Shown piece after piece: positions 10,683 to 23,491 of a stretch of DNA of 64,000 bases. The notes beneath the pieces are model-generated. The model saw only the letters and a program-made list of their open reading frames with translations. It had not been told where the DNA came from and searched no databases. The first letter of the stretch is position 1. Every line of letters starts with the position of its first letter. A program made the position numbers and the translations under genes. Source of the stretch: Dermatemys mawii (Eukaryota > Chordata > Testudines > Dermatemydidae); NCBI GenBank assembly GCA_007922305.1, contig ML677334.1, forward strand, positions 19,018,291 through 19,082,290, read 5' to 3'.

Positions 10683-12539
10683 AGCTCTTTAAGTGAGCAG
10701 GCTGGATGCACAGGACTGCAGGATTGGGCCCTCATGTTGTAATTCATCCCAGCCCAAGAGGCCAACCCAGGTCTATGCACCACTTAAATCCTTCTTAAGT
10801 CCTCACAATATGAATTATGTGGACCTTAAGTGATACATAGGTTTTGTATTGGGTCTCTACACAGGGTTGAACTTCACCCAGTGTGAACCAAGGGCATCCA
10901 ACACTTCACAGCACTGCTTGAAGGTGGCTGGAGATAACAAATGGAGAATTTTCTCAGCCTAAGGAGGCATGGTGGAGCAGAGCCTTAACATGCCAGATAC
11001 TCCACGGGCATTAGAACCCTGGCAAACCTTATGCCAGTGGCAGAAGTTAAAGCTACCTCGTGCAGTGGCGCAGCTCTGAATCAGTGACCACAACCAGCTT
11101 GCACCAACTCCCCCAATCCTCTCTGAGCTCTGATTGGACAATGTGGAAATGCAAGCCTGGAAGGTTATTCCAGTTTTATGTCAGTGTAACTCCATTGATT
11201 TCAGAACAAGCAAGCACTTCACTATAAAAACTGTAAATAACAAAATGTATAAAAAGCATTATATATTCACAATCCCTTGTACCGATGGACTTCAATGGAA
11301 TTACAGCAGCTTAAAACTAGAGCAACTCAGTTGTGAAGCAGGTTTTAGACCTTTACTAAATCCATACAATGAATTGTCAACATATGATATTTCCCCTCAG
11401 CATTAAAGATACCAAATGATATTATTTAGGTTTGGCGCTCAGATGTATTTCTGCATTGCTGATGCAGTCATAACAGACTATGCTATAAACTCTTCAGCTA
11501 CTCTACTAACACTGAAACCAAAATATTCTGGCAACCAAACTTGTTTCTCTTAAATCATACGACATCACAGAGTATACACCCTTTATTTCCTTAGTCTAAT
11601 CTAGACTTTACCAAAAATCTATTTAATTACAAGAGCCACTGGTTTGCAGTTTAAAAGGAAATGTATCACCGTGTCTCAAGAAAATTTTACATCTTGAATA
11701 TGAGTAAAAGGAAATTTTTGGGGAGGGAAGTTTTTAAAAGTTTCATTTATTTTGTGGTTTTGATCAGTCAGTTTATAGTCGGTATGTTTTATTACAAAAA
11801 ACAGCATGCAAATAGTGCTGGAATTAAAATCCTTGTGCTCTTTCATTGCTTGGAAGAGAAGCTGCACTCCTGATCTGCACAGAACTCCAAACAACCCACA
11901 TATTTGAAGCAGAGCCTGTGAATAGCAGGTATATAGATTTGTGCTGACTCTATGCAGGCAGGAGGATTTTTATTTTCTTTTACTATAAACAGACTGTGTT
12001 CATGTTCTCAAATGAAAACTGCGTCTGAAAACCTTATTTACAGACCTAGAAGTACAGGCTAATCCCTTGTCCTTGCAGCCAGTTTCAGCCACCTTTAGGT
12101 TTTCCTTGGCAAATGTTCAACTGTAATGCTGGTGTCATATGCTTAACATTGCTTTAGTCAATATGATATCTGTTGAAGTCACCTGTGGTGTGAATTGGGC
12201 AAATGTTTAGCCTTATTATAACCAAACAGTTATTCTGAACTGTATCCTACACAGAAAAGGCCTTGGCTTAGATGTGCACCAGGAAGAGACCATTTTCTTA
12301 GAAAAGCATAGTTCTCAGTAAACCACAGAACTACTGAGTTCTGACTGTTGTACACATTAAGCCACAAAAAACTATGTTTGTATATTTTTAAGGGTCTTCA
12401 ATGCCCCAAAACTAAGGATTCTCAGATTTAAATCTCTTAATTCACCCCACTTGGGACTCAGTGCTCCAGCCCTGCTCACGTGGGTTGTGAGTTCTTTCTT
12501 CATGTGTCTATTTAACTGAAGGAATCTGCAATGTCCCCA
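10683..12539. other. Unassigned AT-rich sequence
   Basis: I recognise no feature. The largest frames (90 codons at 11134, 70-72 codons at 11661-11894) overlap on opposite strands and have no domain features. Confidence 0.4.
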
Positions 12540-12695
12540 CCATTATTATTATTGAATTTTGGGTTAGAGTAGTGTCAAGAAGCCCTATTGTAGAAACTCG
12601 GTCATAAGGTAAGAGTCCTTGCCCCAAAGAGCTATAGTCTAGACAAAGACAAGACAAGACAGACAAAGGGTGAGAAAAAGGAAGTGTTGTGATAC
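12540..12695 (-). repeat. SINE-like fragment with (ATT)n edge
   Basis: It starts with an ATTATTATTATT edge and continues into GAGTCCTTGCCCCAAAGAGC and a GACAAGACAAGACAGACAAA run. Related wording occurs at about 28700-28745 (GCCTCTGCCCTAAAGAACTT). It appears to be the reverse-orientation tail of an old amniote SINE; family assignment is from memory. Confidence 0.5.
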
Positions 12696-14355
12696 TTGGG
12701 TCTACAGATTTATCCTAATTGTGAGTTCAGCTGTAAAAAGTGAGTGTGTTCATAAGATGTCACAATTTAACAGCAAATGTTAATGGGAAAAGGTACAACA
12801 GGGAGACAAAGAGACTACATTAATCCAAACAAAAAGGCCTACTGGCATAACTCAAGGACTGTCTTACCATCATACTTGGTAAACAAGAAAAGTGTGGACC
12901 CAAAAATCAGTAAATCAAAACTGGTGTGTTAGAAACTAGGCCTAATTGATTAACAAAATAATCCGAGGATGGGCTATTCCCACTACCACTCCCTTTGTGG
13001 GTCCTTAAAGAGACTTGGGGAGGGGGGAACTGGCTACTGGATAGAGTTTTACCATCATGGCTGCCACCCCCATCTTCTCCTGGGACCAAGCACCTTCACT
13101 GTCCTGAACCTGAGAGATGTCTGGACCATAACAGGCTAGAGAGAGGGACAAAACCAACACTACCACCTCTATTGGCTCCAGCTAAATCCCAAACCTCGCC
13201 AGGGATGAAATGGAATTGGACTTTAACGACATCTCCAGGCCAATTTAGTTCTCCAGAATGGACAGTTATTACCATCTTCAATACCATCTAAGAGACTGTC
13301 AAACAATGGGGGTCTGCTTGTAAAATCTCTCTGCAGCTAAGGGAAAAGAGAACAAGGGATGTTGCTAAAATAAAAACCCAACTTAAATACTTTACACTTC
13401 AAATTCTTCAACTGTTTATTCCTTTTTTTCTTTATCTTCAATAAAAGGTTACAAAGATTTTTAATGGTGCATTTGCCATAATACTGTGCAGGTTGAGGTC
13501 TCTGTATACCAAACTCTGATCCTTTTTAACACTATTTACTGGTTACTAATGACTGGGTTTTGTTAACATCTTCAGTCCATTTATTCCATTTAAATTAATA
13601 CAACAGTGTTAAAATGATCCCCAGTTGATAAAAGAGGAAATCAGTCACAGAGCCTACAGTGCAGGAAAGCCTCCCTATTCAGAAAAGCACCTTAAGCTCT
13701 AAGCATAGGCTTATTTTCCCACTGAAGTTTTATAATCCCATTGAACTCTGTGACTTGGCCAAATCTTAATTAGGTAGGAGCAGTGACTGCTTCATTTTGT
13801 TCTGCCATTATATACTCTAATCTGGTGAGGCCATCTCAGAATCTGCTAACGTGTTTTCAGTGGAGAAACATGGGTGAAGCAGGGTCTGAAATTGGGCCCA
13901 CACAGTCCATGTTGTTTAGACATTTCACTTACTGGAATAGTTCCATGGATACTGAGTTAGGGGATTCTATAGCAGAGAGTCTTGAATTAGTAGCTTCTAA
14001 AGCAGGGAAAAGGTAGAAATTTAGAGATTTCTTCTTACGCTTAATTGAATGAATTAACCTGGACTTTTATCCTTGTTTTTCTGGGTTGGGATTCGACTCT
14101 TAACAATGCAGTGTTAATGAACTGGAATTATCCAGCCATCTGATTATATCCAATCTTCTTTATTTTTGACATCAGGAGAACAACAGGCAATTTTTAAACT
14201 TTGTGCTCTGAATTGGCATAACTCAGTCTAATCTCCAGTGACACAGAATTCCACAAGTGAGGGTCCTCAATTATAAATGCCCTGATTCCATCCCCTAAGA
14301 GAGATTCCCGTGGGGCTCCATGAGCAATAACTTCCCTGTTGATTACAGTACTTTA
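12696..14355. other. Unassigned sequence
   Basis: No gene or repeat was recognised. A 98-codon plus-strand frame (12995-13291) overlaps minus-strand frames and lacks domain features. Confidence 0.4.
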
Positions 14356-14359
14356 ATAG

Positions 14360-14612
14360 AGCCTGGTCTACACTATGAAGTCAGTCAGGGGGTGAAAAAT
14401 CCATACCCTTGAGCAATGCAGTTATACCAACCTAAACCCTGGCATAGACAGCACTATTCTGATGGGAGAATTCTCCCATCAACCTAGGTACTCCCTCTTG
14501 GGGAGGTCAATTACTTACACTGACGGGAGAAGCCCTCCGATCAGCGCAGGGCAACATCATCACTGAAGCACTACAACAGTGCTGCTGCAGCATTTTAAGT
14601 GTACACAAGCCC
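14360..14612. mobile_element. MITE with AGCCTGGTCTACAC left end
   Basis: The left end AGCCTGGTCTACAC is answered by GTGTACACAAGCCC on the right, giving imperfect TIRs, with TAG on both sides (14357-14359 and just after the right end). Inside is a small perfect hairpin, TGATGGGAGAATTCTCCCATCA (about 14460-14481). It belongs to the same GTCTACAC group as 6485, 29278, 34254 and 42946, but the interior is different. Confidence 0.65.
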
Positions 14613-15263
14613 TAGGAGTGCAGAGAGATTGAAATGGAGATGACACATCTTTATTGTATGGGGGGCCAGCCTTCAATGCAGAGCAACAGCATATTTTGCC
14701 TTTGGTGACTCTCTTTCCAAGAAACTAGGCTGCTGCCTGTTGTAGTGGAGAAAACTTCCGAGTGGCCTTCCCATTCAGTCCAAGGTTGCAGCTAGCAACC
14801 ACAAACTAGCATGACAAGTCCACGTCTAAAACAAAGTCTAGCTGAAGATGGAAGAAAGGTGTTTCTGGTCTCTGCTGCTATTTAGCTTTCAGGATTTAGC
14901 AACGAGCCCAGCAGAACTGCACAGACTGCTCCCTACCTTGACAATAAAAAGATGCCTTTTACAAAATCAATTCAGCCAAAGATGATGCCTCTGAGTTTAT
15001 ACATTTGGGAAATGTTTACTTTAAAGACCCATGACCAGAGGAGAATTTAAAGTACAGCTATGGACAGAAAAGTGACCATGTGAAAACGGCACTTTCTAAT
15101 TCATTGTATCTGCTCATGTGTTTGAGTTACATGAGCTTACATTTATTTTTGTCAACATAGTACGCACTGCCTTCTCCATACAGCTATGGAGGAGCAACCT
15201 GGATTCTACTCCATTTCATATATCATCTACAAGAGTGACAGCTAAATTTGAAATATTAAGCAT

Positions 15264-15327
15264 AAAATCCTGGCCCCAGGGAAGACAATGGCAAAACTCC
15301 CATTGACTTCCACGGGACCAGGATTTC
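15264..15327. repeat. Short fold-back repeat (AAATCCTGGCCCC / GGACCAGGATTT)
   Basis: AAATCCTGGCCCC pairs with GGGACCAGGATTT. The central part carries GACAATGGC and CCATTGACTTCCACGGG. The fold-back is clear although the loop has diverged. Confidence 0.65.
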
Positions 15328-16375
15328 ACCCCAAATCTTTATGGATGATGGTAATCTGAGAGTGAGGCAGAAAGAAGACAGTTTTAGTATTCAGACTCCA
15401 GGGCTGGCAGAAAGAAAAAACCATCCTTTGACTCAAACTGAGCAAACCTGATATTTATTCTTAGTGAGTTCCATATCAGTTTGCTCACTTTACAAGCTAA
15501 CAGAAGATTTTTCTTCCTGTCATCGCTGCTAATTCAGTCTGGTATTAGCTTGATATTCAAAGCCAGGACAAATACATCTGGAGTGGAAAAAAAGAACGGA
15601 ATGGGAGGTTGAGAATGATGATCAAGATCAAAGATGACATGGTTCCAAATATCAGAATAGCAAATTGCTGAGAAAAGGAGAGATTGTAGATAAAAAGTTT
15701 AGTGTGTTCAAAGTTTTTAAAGCAGTAACAAATTAAATTATTGTGGAAATGAAGGGTATAATAATTCTAGCACCTAGTTACCATTTAGGGGGAGAACACC
15801 ACTAATCACTTGGTGGGTGAAAAGCAATGCCCACATCATATATTTGAGACACACAGAGAAACTAAGGGACGGTCGCAAGAAAGTAATGCTTTTCTTGCAA
15901 TACAAATACTGCATAAACAAAGCCTGCTATACTTAAAGAGCATTTGGTAAAGGTTTTAAATAAGGAAACAATGAGCAAAACAGTTTTATGTATCAATGTT
16001 ATGTGCTTTAAAACTTTCTACTCTAGTCATTTGGCTGAAGTTTACCTCTTGCGGTGCATGTTCAGCTCCCACTGAAGTCCAAAGAGAATTTTGGCCAGAG
16101 GGTTTAAATATAATTAACAGGTATATAAATATACATATTTAGTAATTTGGTTACTGAAAAGTCTACTAGGTAATCACCTCAAGGCCTAAATATAAAAAAG
16201 GGGAACTGGGAGAACAAAGAGTAGAATCTTCAGGTTTAGACTAGCAGAACTGTGCTTAGAATTTCAGAAATAATAGTTTGCATGGAGGAAAAAGAAAAAC
16301 ATGTTCATCTATCTATTGTTTATCTCATTGTTTTTACTGGGAAAGCAGACAAGTGAGAGAGACCATAACCTCAGC

Positions 16376-16447
16376 TGGTATAGTTTGGCATAATGCCACT
16401 TATATAAATTGAGCTACACTGATTTACATCAGCTGAGGGTCTAGCCT
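16376..16447. repeat. Short fold-back repeat, degraded
   Basis: CAGCTGGTATAG opposes TTACATCAGCTGAGG, with AATTGAGCTACACTG between. The arms are those of the 664 and 3143 fold-backs, with a decayed left arm. Confidence 0.45.
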
Positions 16448-18239
16448 GAAATGTTTTAAAGTACTACTATAATGGCGGATGGATTTATAACTTAGCAAAT
16501 TTTAAGTAAAGTGTTACCGTAATCATAAAAATTACTTATCTTTGTGCTGAGTGTTTGTTTCTCTGAGGGAATCCACTGGCTCAGTTGAATATGAACAAAC
16601 AATTAAGGAAAAATGGGTGTCTAGGAGAACAAAATCTTTAGAACTGAAAATGTGTTGAATAGTGCATGTTGAGGGAGTGAGAGTGGCTTCTGGATTAACC
16701 AGTTGGTGCTTACCATTTTGACTCTCTTAACACCTTAGATGAAAAGTTTAATTACTGCATCCAATGAGGACCTTTTTTATTTTTGGTTGCAGTCTTCAGA
16801 ACATTTTTTATGGACTTCAAATGCACCCAAATATAGGTTTCCAAATTTCTAATCAAGCCAAATGCATGAGCTTGTTTAAGCAACAACTGGAAGTGACTTA
16901 AATCTGCAAATACTTTAAGTATAAATGCCAGAGGGAGAGGAATTACTAACCATAATAAAAGGGATATTAAATAGGAAATGTGGGATGAAATTAAAAAATG
17001 AAAATATCAGTGGCATATATCATGAAATTTTCCTGGAAAGGTCTAATAGCCAAAGAAAAAGGTTGAATCTCTGTCATTTGGCAAATCTAAAATATTACTG
17101 AACTGGTGTAGAGGTGGACTTATGATCTAATACAGCAACTCCCAACATTTCTTGTTGAACCCTCCTTGTAATAAATTGGTAGATGTAACAGAGTGGAGAA
17201 TCAGGTCCAAACACTTTATACCAATGGAAAGCTAGGACTTAGGAAAACAGAGGACCATAAAACTGTCACTGGTCAAGAGCCTGAGTACAAGTCCCAGATC
17301 TTAACATTCTGCACCTTTTCAATAAACTGTATAATCTGTTTGGTTCCTAAATACCATCAACTCTCTTTCAGCTATCAGAAGAGAGGAGTATTGTGAGGGG
17401 AATTTTAGTGACAGCATCAAATGCTCATATAGTTAAAGAGGAGATGGTTTGGGAATTGGAATAGTGAGCTGATCTATGCTGCTCGATGTTCAGTGAAAAT
17501 TACATCTTGAAACTATTGCAAATGAAAATCTCTTATTTGGATTTTTTTTTTTAAAAAAAAAAAAAACCCTCCTCTTTGCACAGAGAATACATGGCTTCAA
17601 GTGTGTTCTGTTAATGAAGTTTTTTTTTTCCCCTCTCCTCCCCTGGCTTAAACAGTGAATGGCAGAGCTCCTAGTCTGAATAAACAGTGTGGGTGGTGAC
17701 TGTTCTGTGAGGCCCATGTAAAGGATGCAGACATTTTCTTTCTCTGTTCAGCATTAAATCATGTGAAACTAGCTCAGTTACAACAAACAACATTTACTCC
17801 GTAACAGTGTAACATACTGAGTATTCTTTCCTAACTTTGTACCAAAAATAATAATTAATTCTCCTAGCTTCAAGCATTTCACTGTGTATAAAGTTTATTG
17901 ACCTCACTGGTTGCTGTCAGATGATCTTGCTAAGGCCTGTGAAAAACATCCCAGGAATGCAGTGATGTGGGCAGAAACAAAGTGAGTTCATGCCACAAAA
18001 CGCTTTAAATGGAACAAAATCAGCAACCATCCAGAGAGAATGCACTGAAAACAGAACTTAAGAATAATCACTGGTTTCACCTCACCTAAGTACAGCTAGT
18101 CCTTCAAAATAACCAAAAGTGATTATTATTAAATCATACTTTTAAAAAAAATAAATCATTTTGGCATCTGTCATGTGACTATCTGAAGTAACTGTTTAGT
18201 GGTAATTGCTGCAGCTGAGTGAGAAGGAACATAGTGGAA
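16448..18239. other. Unassigned AT-rich sequence
   Basis: I see no recognisable element apart from a T11A14 tract at 17542-17566, which can fold on itself. Short open frames only. Confidence 0.4.
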
Positions 18240-18440
18240 TGACAGAGGGGCTGAGATAGCTAGGACATAAGACTGGGAATGAGACAACTTGGGTTATGTT
18301 CTCAGATTCCACGTCCCATCAGAGTGAGATAAAATGTCCCATTTGGTAGGTCCTTTAACTACTACATAACTCAAATTTCCCCTTCTGAAAAATGGAAATA
18401 ATGACACACTTGTGTTTTTCAGTGCTTTGAGATCTTAGTA
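18240..18440 (+). repeat. MIR/CORE-SINE copy, degraded
   Basis: The order matches a MIR in plus orientation: a head (GACATAAGACTGGGAATGAG, then ACAACTTGGGTTATGTTCTC), a core with CCTTTAACTACTACATAACT, the antisense-poor segment CCCCTTCTGAAAAATGGAAATAATG, and a GTGCTTTGAGATC tail. Heavily diverged. Confidence 0.6.
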
Positions 18441-18805
18441 ATGATCACATATTTTGCATATATGAGAGTTTTATCTGCGGCACTAAAATCAACGCTTTCT
18501 GAAATGTCATTTCTGCATTATGTTAACTGCGATCTCTTTTTGACTAGCAGCAAAGGAATACATAAAGATACTCATTTCAGATGCCACCATTAATACATTC
18601 AGCATGAATCGGCTGTTATGTTTATTGAAAACTTGTATAAAGAGAGCAGCTGATCTTTTAATATAAACCTATATGATTCAAAAGGGATGTCACAGCCTAT
18701 TTTTATTAAGCAAGATTGTATAAACTACTGTATAAACAGGTTTCACTAAACCTTTAGCGTAGGTAAAGGCTGAAAGCGTATGCATCAGTCTACATTAAAC
18801 TGCAG

Positions 18806-18892
18806 TCTTTAGGACAAAAACTGCACCTTTGTATGAGTTTGTACGGGATGTAGCACAGTGGGGCCCTGATCCTGATTGGATATTAAATAATT
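18806..18892 (+). repeat. Ancient dispersed repeat tail (CAGTGGGGCCCTGATCCTGATTGG)
   Basis: A run with GTTTGTACGGGATGTAGCAC, then GTGGGGCCCTGATCCTGATT, then an ATTAAATAATTA end. This is the later part of the same type of repeat as at 8222; a sister copy at 62765 has GGGTCCTGGTCCATGAGG and ends AATACAAATAATAATA. Confidence 0.5.
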
Positions 18893-20850
18893 AAAGGCCT
18901 GGAAATAGTGTAGTCTATAGTTTAGTGAGGCTAAAGTCTTAGTTACCCAAAGGTGATCTGTGTAATAGGATGTAAGGTTCTGCAGCCTCTCCAATAGACT
19001 AGCTACAAAGTTTGGCTTGTTTCTCTCTTTTTTTTTGTCCCCCATGGAGTCCCATAATATAGTTGGCAAAGCATGATGTGTTACTACTTGGCATGCCTCT
19101 TTCAGTGTACTTTTTCATAATCATTGCTCCATGCTGATTTGTGGAGTAGAAGAGTATGGTTTATAGACAATAAAAAGGTGATGCAAAAGCTAGTTTGATA
19201 TTATGACATAGGAAAATGGTTTGCATCACATTGCAGTCTACTTCCTGACTGCTGCTTGGCTTATTCTCTGCATACTCCAGTCATGTTCATCCAAATCCCT
19301 TTTAATATACTTCTGACATTTTGAATGTCTTATGACAACTGCAGCAGCTATATTCCTGAATAAATAACTCTAGTAAAACTATTTTCTATTCAGTTATTTG
19401 GTACATTTGGGACACCCTAACAGGCTTGGATTATAACTTTCACCATCTGGAATGTAATCTTCTTCACAGACAGATAAAACCAGATCACCACCATATTAAA
19501 TTTTGGATTATGATTATGATCCCTCTTTGTATTAAGTGATAAAGCCTTACCACAAAAGAGTATAAAGCTTAAGACAATATATACTATAAAATGTATTGGA
19601 AAAAGATGTACTTCATTATTTGTTGTGTATATTTTATCCACACATTGTGGATGATGATAGTGCCCTTAATATTTTGTGGAAATAGTTCAACTGAACTCTT
19701 TTTCTCAAAACATGTGTTTCTTAATTTAATTGTTGCTTTTTATTTTCTGAGCTAAAAGTATCAGGGTACAGGAATTAAGTGCAGCAAGAGCAATGCAACT
19801 GAGTGCTTGTGAGAAATGTAAACTGAAGTATTCTGAGGGCAACAGACCTATAAAATCAATCAGTACCAAGGTCTGTCAGACACGTCATACTTTTCATACA
19901 TTTTGTTGTTTACTAAAACAAGGTCAAATAAATGCTTCTAGAACTGCAAATATATAAGCAAAATATGACTGAGCTGCCTAAAAGTTGTGAAACATCAAGA
20001 AAATTGACACCGAACTGTACTTCTTAAAGAAATACAGTATGTAATACTCAGATAAGACATTATTCTGATTTTATAGAACTGGAGCAAAATGTGTGAGCAG
20101 ATTTAAGACTGAATTACTATCTGAGCAACATATACTTCATAAAAGCTTCATCCGATCCTGGGTTCATTACAATATCTATCAAAGTTAATGATAAATATTC
20201 TAAAACTGGGGACCATAAATCAATGCAATCCCATTGATTTCAATAGGTTTGAATAGGTGAAATTGATAGAGTTTGACCACATGAGTTCAGAAGGTTTGTT
20301 GCTTCTGTGAAAAGATGAAACTTGTAGAAAAATTACTAAAAGCAATCTTACGTACATGAATTACTGCACAATACATTGGTAGAAAGATGCTTTTTTTTTT
20401 TTTTTTTTTTTAACCTGAAAGCCCCATTGTTGTTTGTTAACTCCTTAAAAATACAGTAGTAAGAATCTAAAAGAAGCCACTGAAAACCAAAGATGTCTAG
20501 AAAAAAGTGTATACATCAGTTTAGGGCTTCACTATTTATTTATGTTTAAACAATATTCCGGGAAACTTAACTAGTCCTGAAAGCCTTGATATTGCCAAAA
20601 ATAATGAGCATTAGTCACATCCAATGCGGAATAATATCTTGGATTACCACCATGGCAATATAAAGCATGATTTTAGCAGCAAATAGCTAAAGGTTCATTA
20701 GACTATGAGAGTACATTCCCTTGTATCACCCGAAAGCTAAGGATAACTTAGCAAACTTTCAGATAGTATAAAGAACTGGTTGATATATTTAACAGTTCTT
20801 GACACAGGGATCCTCAATCCTGTTGCAATCTAAATTAACAATCATTATCT
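18893..20850. other. Unassigned AT-rich sequence
   Basis: No gene or element recognised. It contains a poly-T run at about 20391-20412. Confidence 0.4.
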
Positions 20851-20859
20851 ATCTATATA

Positions 20860-20892
<33 letters not shown>

Positions 20893-20893
20893 T
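20847..20893. repeat. (TA)/(TG)/(TA) microsatellite
   Basis: Alternating TATATATG, then about ten TG units, then TATATATATATAT. A compound dinucleotide repeat. Confidence 0.95.
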
Positions 20894-20954
20894 TTAAGGT
20901 TCAGTATCTTGTGATACAGCAGTACTAGAAATAAATGCCTTACACTATAGGAAC

Positions 20955-21945
20955 AGGTTTAAGATTAGCAGCCATGTTAGTCTGTATCCGTAAATAAGAC
21001 AAGGAAGACTTTGCAGCACCTTAGCGACTAACCAGTTTATTTCAGCATAAGCTTTCATGGGCTATAGCCCACTTCATTGGATGGATAGAATGGAACAGAA
21101 GTATGATGCATTTATACACACAGGCAGAAAAAAGAAAAAAAAAGGTTGTACATTAGCATACCAATTTTAAGAGGCTGTTTAATTTGGATGGGCCATTATC
21201 AGCAGGAGAAAAAAGTACCTTTTGAAATGGATATCTGTGTCTGACAGGAGAGAGACAACTATTGAAGGTAAATTAACTAGGGAAATGCAATCAATTAGTG
21301 TAATGAGCGAACCATTCGCAAGTTCTATTCAGTCCTTGGTTTATTGTATCCAATTTGAAAATTAATTCCAGTTCCTCAGTTTCTCATTGGAGTCTGTTTT
21401 GGAAGTTTTTCTGTTTCAGAACTGACACCGTCAGTCTTTAATGGAATGGCCAGGAAGATTGAAGTGTTCTCCTACTGGTTTTTGAATGTTATGATTCCTG
21501 ATGTCAGACTTCTGTCCATTTATTCTTTTGCGTAAAGACTGGCCGGTTGGCCAATGTACATAGCAGAGGGGCATTGCTGGCACATGATGGCATATATCAC
21601 ATTGGTCGATGTGCAAGTGAATGAGCCTCTGATGGTGTGGCTGATGTGATTAGGTCCTATGATGGTGTCAGTTGAATGGATATGAGGTCAGCTGGCATTG
21701 GGCTTTGTTACAAGGACAGGTACCTGTGTTGGTGTGTGGTTGCTGGTGAGTATTTGTTTCAGGTTGGGGGGCTGTCTGTAAGCGAGGACTGGTCTGTCTC
21801 TCAAGATCTGTGAGAGTGAGGGATCATCTTTCAGGATAAATTGTAGGTCTTTGATGATGCGTTGGAGAGGCTTAAGTTGGGGGCTGAAGGTGACGGCTAA
21901 GTAACACGACTGACTCAGCATTCCAACGATATAATGCATTTGTTT
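20955..21945 (-). mobile_element. Penelope-like element, 5'-truncated, with GIY-YIG remnant
   Basis: On the minus strand two broken frames make up the C-terminal part of a Penelope-like polyprotein. The first (21939-21688) carries SQILRDRPVLAYRQPPNLKQ, a linker motif in front of the nuclease. The second region (about 21640-21431) carries the GIY-YIG nuclease: NVIYAIMCQQC with paired cysteines, then YIGQ, then GQSLRKRINGQKSDI and PVGEHFNLPGHS. A small deletion right after YIGQ shifts the frame, and several stops follow, so the copy is dead. The 3' non-coding part (about 21200 down to 20955) ends with the hammerhead-like segment and a GACTAACATGGCTGC end. The reverse-transcriptase domain is missing, which is the usual outcome of 5' truncation during target-primed reverse transcription. 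Confidence 0.85.
21044..21085 (-). ncRNA. Hammerhead-ribozyme-like core in PLE 3' end
   Basis: Read on the minus strand: AATGA (consensus CTGATGA), stem AGTGGG/CCCAT with a short loop, GAAA, then a mini-stem GC-TTAT-GC. The order CUGAUGA - helix II - GAAA - short helix III is the hammerhead layout, and PLEs are known to carry hammerhead motifs. In this copy the first core bases are mutated, so it is not expected to cut. Confidence 0.5.
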
Positions 21946-22142
21946 CTAGCCTTAGTGATTTATGAGGTATTACACCTTAAAACTGTCACTGTTTCTTTGC
22001 TCTAGCATTGCTTTATTGGCACTGGTCCAGGTCTGAATATAGCAAGTCCAAGAGCTCAGACTATTAAAATCTTCAGTCCCTGTCCATTTGGAGTTAAGGA
22101 CTGAAAAAGGCTCCATTCTATGAAGATACAATCCAAGAAACA

Positions 22143-22195
22143 TAGGGCCAGATCCTCAACTAGCCTAAATTGGTGTAGCTCCATAATCACACAGC
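22143..22195. repeat. Half of a fold-back repeat
   Basis: GGGCCAGATCCTCAACTAGC followed by CTAAATTGGTGTAGCTCCAT matches one arm plus centre of the 3143 type. The other arm is lost. Confidence 0.45.
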
Positions 22196-22819
22196 CAGAA
22201 TTAAGAAAGCTATGGATTCTCATTAAAGCATAGCACTTAAAGAATATGAAATCACAGTAGAAAGGGTAATACTACTGTCATTTCAAGAAGAGAGGATTAA
22301 AGGCCTCATAGCTCACTGGATAAGGCCCGGATTTTCTTGTCTAGTATTTTGTTTTAATCCATTTTCCACTTCTATATGAAATGAGTTATGAGGTCTGAAT
22401 AGTGTTCAAGGGCATAAATCTATTCTACAATGTAGTCACATTTAAAAATATATACAATTCAACACCCTTCATATCTGAAAAAAAATCGGAAGTAAATTTT
22501 GAAGGGGAAGAGGAGTAATTATCCATTTCAGCTAGCAAGCAAAGATTAATCAAATAAATGGGCCAACAGGCCAACCAGCTGGAACTATTCAACTAAAAGC
22601 CCACCTCTGAATACTTGTATTATGTCGTACATGGGCTGGAATTGGTTTAATCTTTCTTGACTGCTGCAGCAGAAAGTGAGATAAGACAGGCCTAGTCTAC
22701 AGTGGAAAATCTTGCTGATATTTTTCTTCCCAAGATGCTAAATCATATAACAAAATACATAATTGTAATTATTTTCCCACCCTTAGCTGGCTATACTCCA
22801 GTGTCACTGATACTAGTTC

Positions 22820-23045
22820 TTTGCAATTATTTAGCATCTTTCCCTCAAGGATCTGAAAGTGCTTTACAAATCTTGGTGAATTATTCCATACATTGATCTT
22901 GGAAGATGGTATATATTATTAGACCCATTTTACAGGTGAGTACACATACGGGCTCGTAGACTGACCAAAGTCACAAGGCATTGTCAGTGGCAGAGTTCTC
23001 GTTCCCTGTGTCCTGCTCTAACTACTAGGCCACGATGTCACTCAA
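22820..23045 (-). repeat. MIR/CORE-SINE copy
   Basis: Antisense MIR wording in order: GATCTGAAAGTGCTTTACAA, CCCATTTTACAGGTGAG, CAAAGTCACAAGGCATTGTC, GTGGCAGAGTTCTCGTTCCC, and a CTAACTACTAGGCCACG head. The AGTGGCAGAG...CCACG region is the tRNA-like head read backwards. Confidence 0.8.
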
Positions 23046-23491
23046 AGAAAGAGTCTAAAGAATCACAGGACTAAGTTAGTGTAGAAGTTGAATTACTCCA
23101 GCGACTAAAACAGGAGGACCCTTTATATCAGCTTTATCTGATTATACAGGGATTACATCGTAATGCTCTGTACTGTATTTGTTGACTGCAGATTACCAAC
23201 AATATTCTATTTCTAATCCCTAATTTTTCTTAAATATTCTCCACAAGGACACAGTCACTAGATGTTAACAGAAAATTATTAGGAAAAAAATAAACTTTAC
23301 TTTATCATGCCCAGAACACAGCAATTTAAATTTAATTAATTAATCACCAAAGCAATACTAAGGATGAAGAAAAACAGACAAAAATGTAACAATACAGCAG
23401 AAACCAGTCTTCTTCTGTAGTTCTAGCTGTCTGAAATCTGTACTTTTTCATTTATTTTCTTTTGTGATGGATTGACCATGAGCTGCTAGAA

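Noticed and set aside
20204..20262. Additional fold-back with CCCATTGATTTCAATAGG
   Set aside because: The central motif is there but no paired arms could be made out.
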